Shown one piece after another: positions 62,424 to 64,000 of a stretch of 64,000 nucleotides of DNA; positions within the stretch are counted from its first letter, which is position 1, and the number at the start of each line of letters is the position of its first letter. Source of the DNA: Congregibacter brevis. GTDB lineage: Bacteria; Pseudomonadota; Gammaproteobacteria; Pseudomonadales; Halieaceae. The translations under genes were made by a program, and so were the position numbers. The stretch is taken from positions 1,984,001 through 2,048,000 of the forward strand of contig NZ_CP136865.1 of NCBI RefSeq assembly GCF_045689245.1, read 5' to 3'. The notes beneath the pieces were generated by a model that was given only the letters and a program-made list of their open reading frames with translations, was not told the DNA's origin and did no database searches.

Positions 62424-63626
62424 TTACAGGGTAGCGGACAGTGCACGGATCACGCCGCGAATTTCAGCAAGTCCTTTCAGTCGGCCTATCCCCGAGTAAC
62501 CAGGATTCACGGTTTTTTCGATGTCGTCCATCATCTGATGGCCGTGATCCGGGCGAATAAATATTTCTTTTGTAGGAGAGCTCTCGGAGCCGGTTCGTTT
62601 TTTTTCCTCTTTGAGCAACTCACTAATGACCTTCACCATGTCGATATCGCTGTTCAAGTGTTCAGCCTCATAGAAAGAGCGCTGCTCCTTCGGATCTCTT
62701 ATTACGCCGCGGAGATGTGCGAAGTGAATGCGTGAGCCGAACCGACGAGCCATTTGTGGTAAATCATTGTCTGGGCGGCTGCCATAGGTGCCGACACAAA
62801 GGGTAATGCCGTTGGCTTTACTGGGGTGGCTCTCGAAAAGAGTATCCAGGTCGGCGGCTGTGCAAACGATCCTAGGTAACCCCAACATATCTCTGGGAGG
62901 GTCATCCGGGTGAATGGCCAGGTGCGTGCCAATGGCCTCTGCTCGCGGTAACACTCGGTTTAAAAATGCCGCCAGGTTTTGTCTGAACTGATCGTGATCC
63001 ATGTCAGCGTACTCAGCCAAAGCCTTTCTGAAATCGTCTAGAGTATAGGCGTCGGTCATTCGTCCCGGGAGCCCCGCGATGATGTTGCGCGCAAGTTGCT
63101 CCCGTTCCTCATCTGACATCTGTAGATAGACGTCATGGGCTTCTGACACTTCGTTCTCGGTATAATCGCTATATGCGCCTTCGCGTTTGAGGATGAATAA
63201 GTCAAAAGCAGCGAACTTCTTTTGGTCGAAACGCAAGGCATAGGCGCCGCTGCTGAGCCGGTACTTGAGATCGGTACGAGTCCAGTCAATAACCGGCATG
63301 AAGTTGTAGCAGATGGTGCTGATACCGCACTCTGCCAGGTTTTCCATCGATGCAATCCAGTTATCGATGTACCTGTCGCAGCCCTCGCGGCCTAGTTTTA
63401 CATTCTCATGTACAGGAATGCTTTCGACCACTGACCAGACAAGTTGGGAGTGTTCAGAGTTGCCGCTCTCAATTTTAGATTTGTATTTTTGGATTTCATC
63501 GACAGTCCATACATCCCCTGTGGGTACGTGATGAAGGGCGCTGACAATATCGGTCGCGCCCGTTTGCCGGACGCTATCGAGGCTTACCGGGTCATCCGGC
63601 CCAAACCATCGCCAGGACTCACGCAT
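62424..63626 (-). CDS. uxuA: Mannonate dehydratase
   Basis: A 400-residue metal-dependent enzyme converting D-mannonate to 2-keto-3-deoxygluconate in hexuronate use. MRESWRWFGPDDPVSLDSVRQ is the UxuA start, NFMPVIDWTRTDL and HLAIHPDDPPRDMLGLPRI hold metal and substrate residues, and FIRPDHGHQM is C-terminal. No other uronate genes are adjacent; the pathway may lie upstream beyond the window or act on alginate/glucuronate-derived sugars (inference). Confidence 0.93.
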   Translation of the reverse strand: MRESWRWFGPDDPVSLDSVRQTGATDIVSALHHVPTGDVWTVDEIQKYKSKIESGNSEHSQLVWSVVESIPVHENVKLGREGCDRYIDNWIASMENLAECGISTICYNFMPVIDWTRTDLKYRLSSGAYALRFDQKKFAAFDLFILKREGAYSDYTENEVSEAHDVYLQMSDEEREQLARNIIAGLPGRMTDAYTLDDFRKALAEYADMDHDQFRQNLAAFLNRVLPRAEAIGTHLAIHPDDPPRDMLGLPRIVCTAADLDTLFESHPSKANGITLCVGTYGSRPDNDLPQMARRFGSRIHFAHLRGVIRDPKEQRSFYEAEHLNSDIDMVKVISELLKEEKKRTGSESSPTKEIFIRPDHGHQMMDDIEKTVNPGYSGIGRLKGLAEIRGVIRALSATL

Positions 63627-63628
63627 GC

Positions 63629-64000
63629 CTAGCGACCTTCCTCCGCCGGCAAAATACGGATAGGTAGCGGCTCCGAGGCGTCGAGGTGAACATCGCGCTG
63701 CGGGAAGGAAATGCTAATACCAGCAGCGTTGAATTCCCGATAGATAATTTGTCTAAGCTCTGTGGATACCCGCGGGTAATCTCGGAGAGCAAAGCAGCGC
63801 AGCCAGAGCACCAGCGCATTGTCTCCAAAGTCTTCAAAGCTGACGTAAGGCGCGGGATCTTCGATGATTTCAGGGTGTCCATTCGCCACCTCTTTTAGCT
63901 TTTGCATCGCAGCATCGACGTCCGAGCCGTAGGCCACACCGATGGGTATCACAAGGCGTAGCTTGGAGTTACTCAGCGACCAGTTGGTTACAACGCTGGT
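63629..64000 (-). CDS. MscS-family channel, 3' part only
   Basis: The last 123 residues of a small-conductance mechanosensitive channel. The open frame continues to the window edge. VTNWSLSNSKLRLVIPIGVAYGSD is the conserved beta-domain entry and VSFEDFGDNALVLWLRCF the MscS C-terminal domain. The membrane part and start lie outside the window. It is 2 bases from uxuA on the same strand. Confidence 0.85.
   Translation of the reverse strand, partial: TSVVTNWSLSNSKLRLVIPIGVAYGSDVDAAMQKLKEVANGHPEIIEDPAPYVSFEDFGDNALVLWLRCFALRDYPRVSTELRQIIYREFNAAGISISFPQRDVHLDASEPLPIRILPAEEGR

Overview
The window is a chromosomal stretch of a free-living gammaproteobacterium, most likely a marine one of the Halieaceae (OM60/NOR5) type; the family assignment is inference. 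The main evidence is the housekeeping block accA-tilS-pyrG-kdsA-eno-ftsB-ispD-ispF-pcm-nlpD-rpoS-fdxA-mutS ... recA-recX, which is a gammaproteobacterial gene order. A sodium-pumping oxaloacetate decarboxylase (oadGAB) and many envelope and lipid genes fit a marine Gram-negative. Base composition looks even, genes are densely packed, and I saw no insertion sequence, prophage, CRISPR array, rRNA or tRNA gene.

Layout. 1-6.3 kb: 3' part of metC, a creatininase-family amidohydrolase, msbA with an overlapping GT4 glycosyltransferase, and an exported M20 amidohydrolase. 6.3-10.6 kb: an RND efflux permease and its adaptor. 10.8-13.2 kb: a TerB-like protein, a threonine-dehydratase-like PLP enzyme and two half-length YeeE/YedE proteins. 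13.3-18.5 kb: an overlapping cluster of a TMEM143/DUF3754 protein, an Atm1-type ABC exporter, feoA and feoB. 18.5-22.4 kb: a lipoprotein NMT1-type binding protein overlapping a PhnD-like/PAS/GGDEF/EAL protein. 22.4-27.1 kb: ChaC, an SDR, two lipoproteins, an acyl-CoA synthetase and a YaiI protein. 27.1-30.6 kb: folE, then two GAPDH-family genes in tandem, the first without the catalytic cysteine, and a SYLF protein. 30.7-39.7 kb: lutABC, a large uncharacterised membrane protein with a Pro-Ala hexamer repeat, a saccharopine-dehydrogenase-like enzyme, a POT peptide transporter and dusC. 39.7-43.1 kb: oadGAB. 43.2-57.7 kb: the housekeeping block. 57.8-62.4 kb: a GCS2-type ligase with an AstE/AspA-type deacylase, then recA and recX. 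62.4-64 kb: uxuA and the 3' end of a mechanosensitive channel gene.

How it fits together. Several neighbouring sets look co-transcribed because they overlap by a few bases: msbA-GT, the RND pair, YeeE-YedE-deaminase, DUF3754-Atm1-feoAB, NMT1-GGDEF/EAL, the GAPDH pair, lutABC, oadGAB and ftsB-ispD-ispF-pcm-DUF368. The most unusual units are the tandem inactive/active GAPDH pair, the DUF3754-Atm1-FeoAB iron cluster, the two-receptor cyclic-di-GMP module beside it, and the recA leader with an 11-bp tandem repeat downstream of a near-consensus LexA box. All functions rest on motif recognition by eye; no database search or structure prediction was run.
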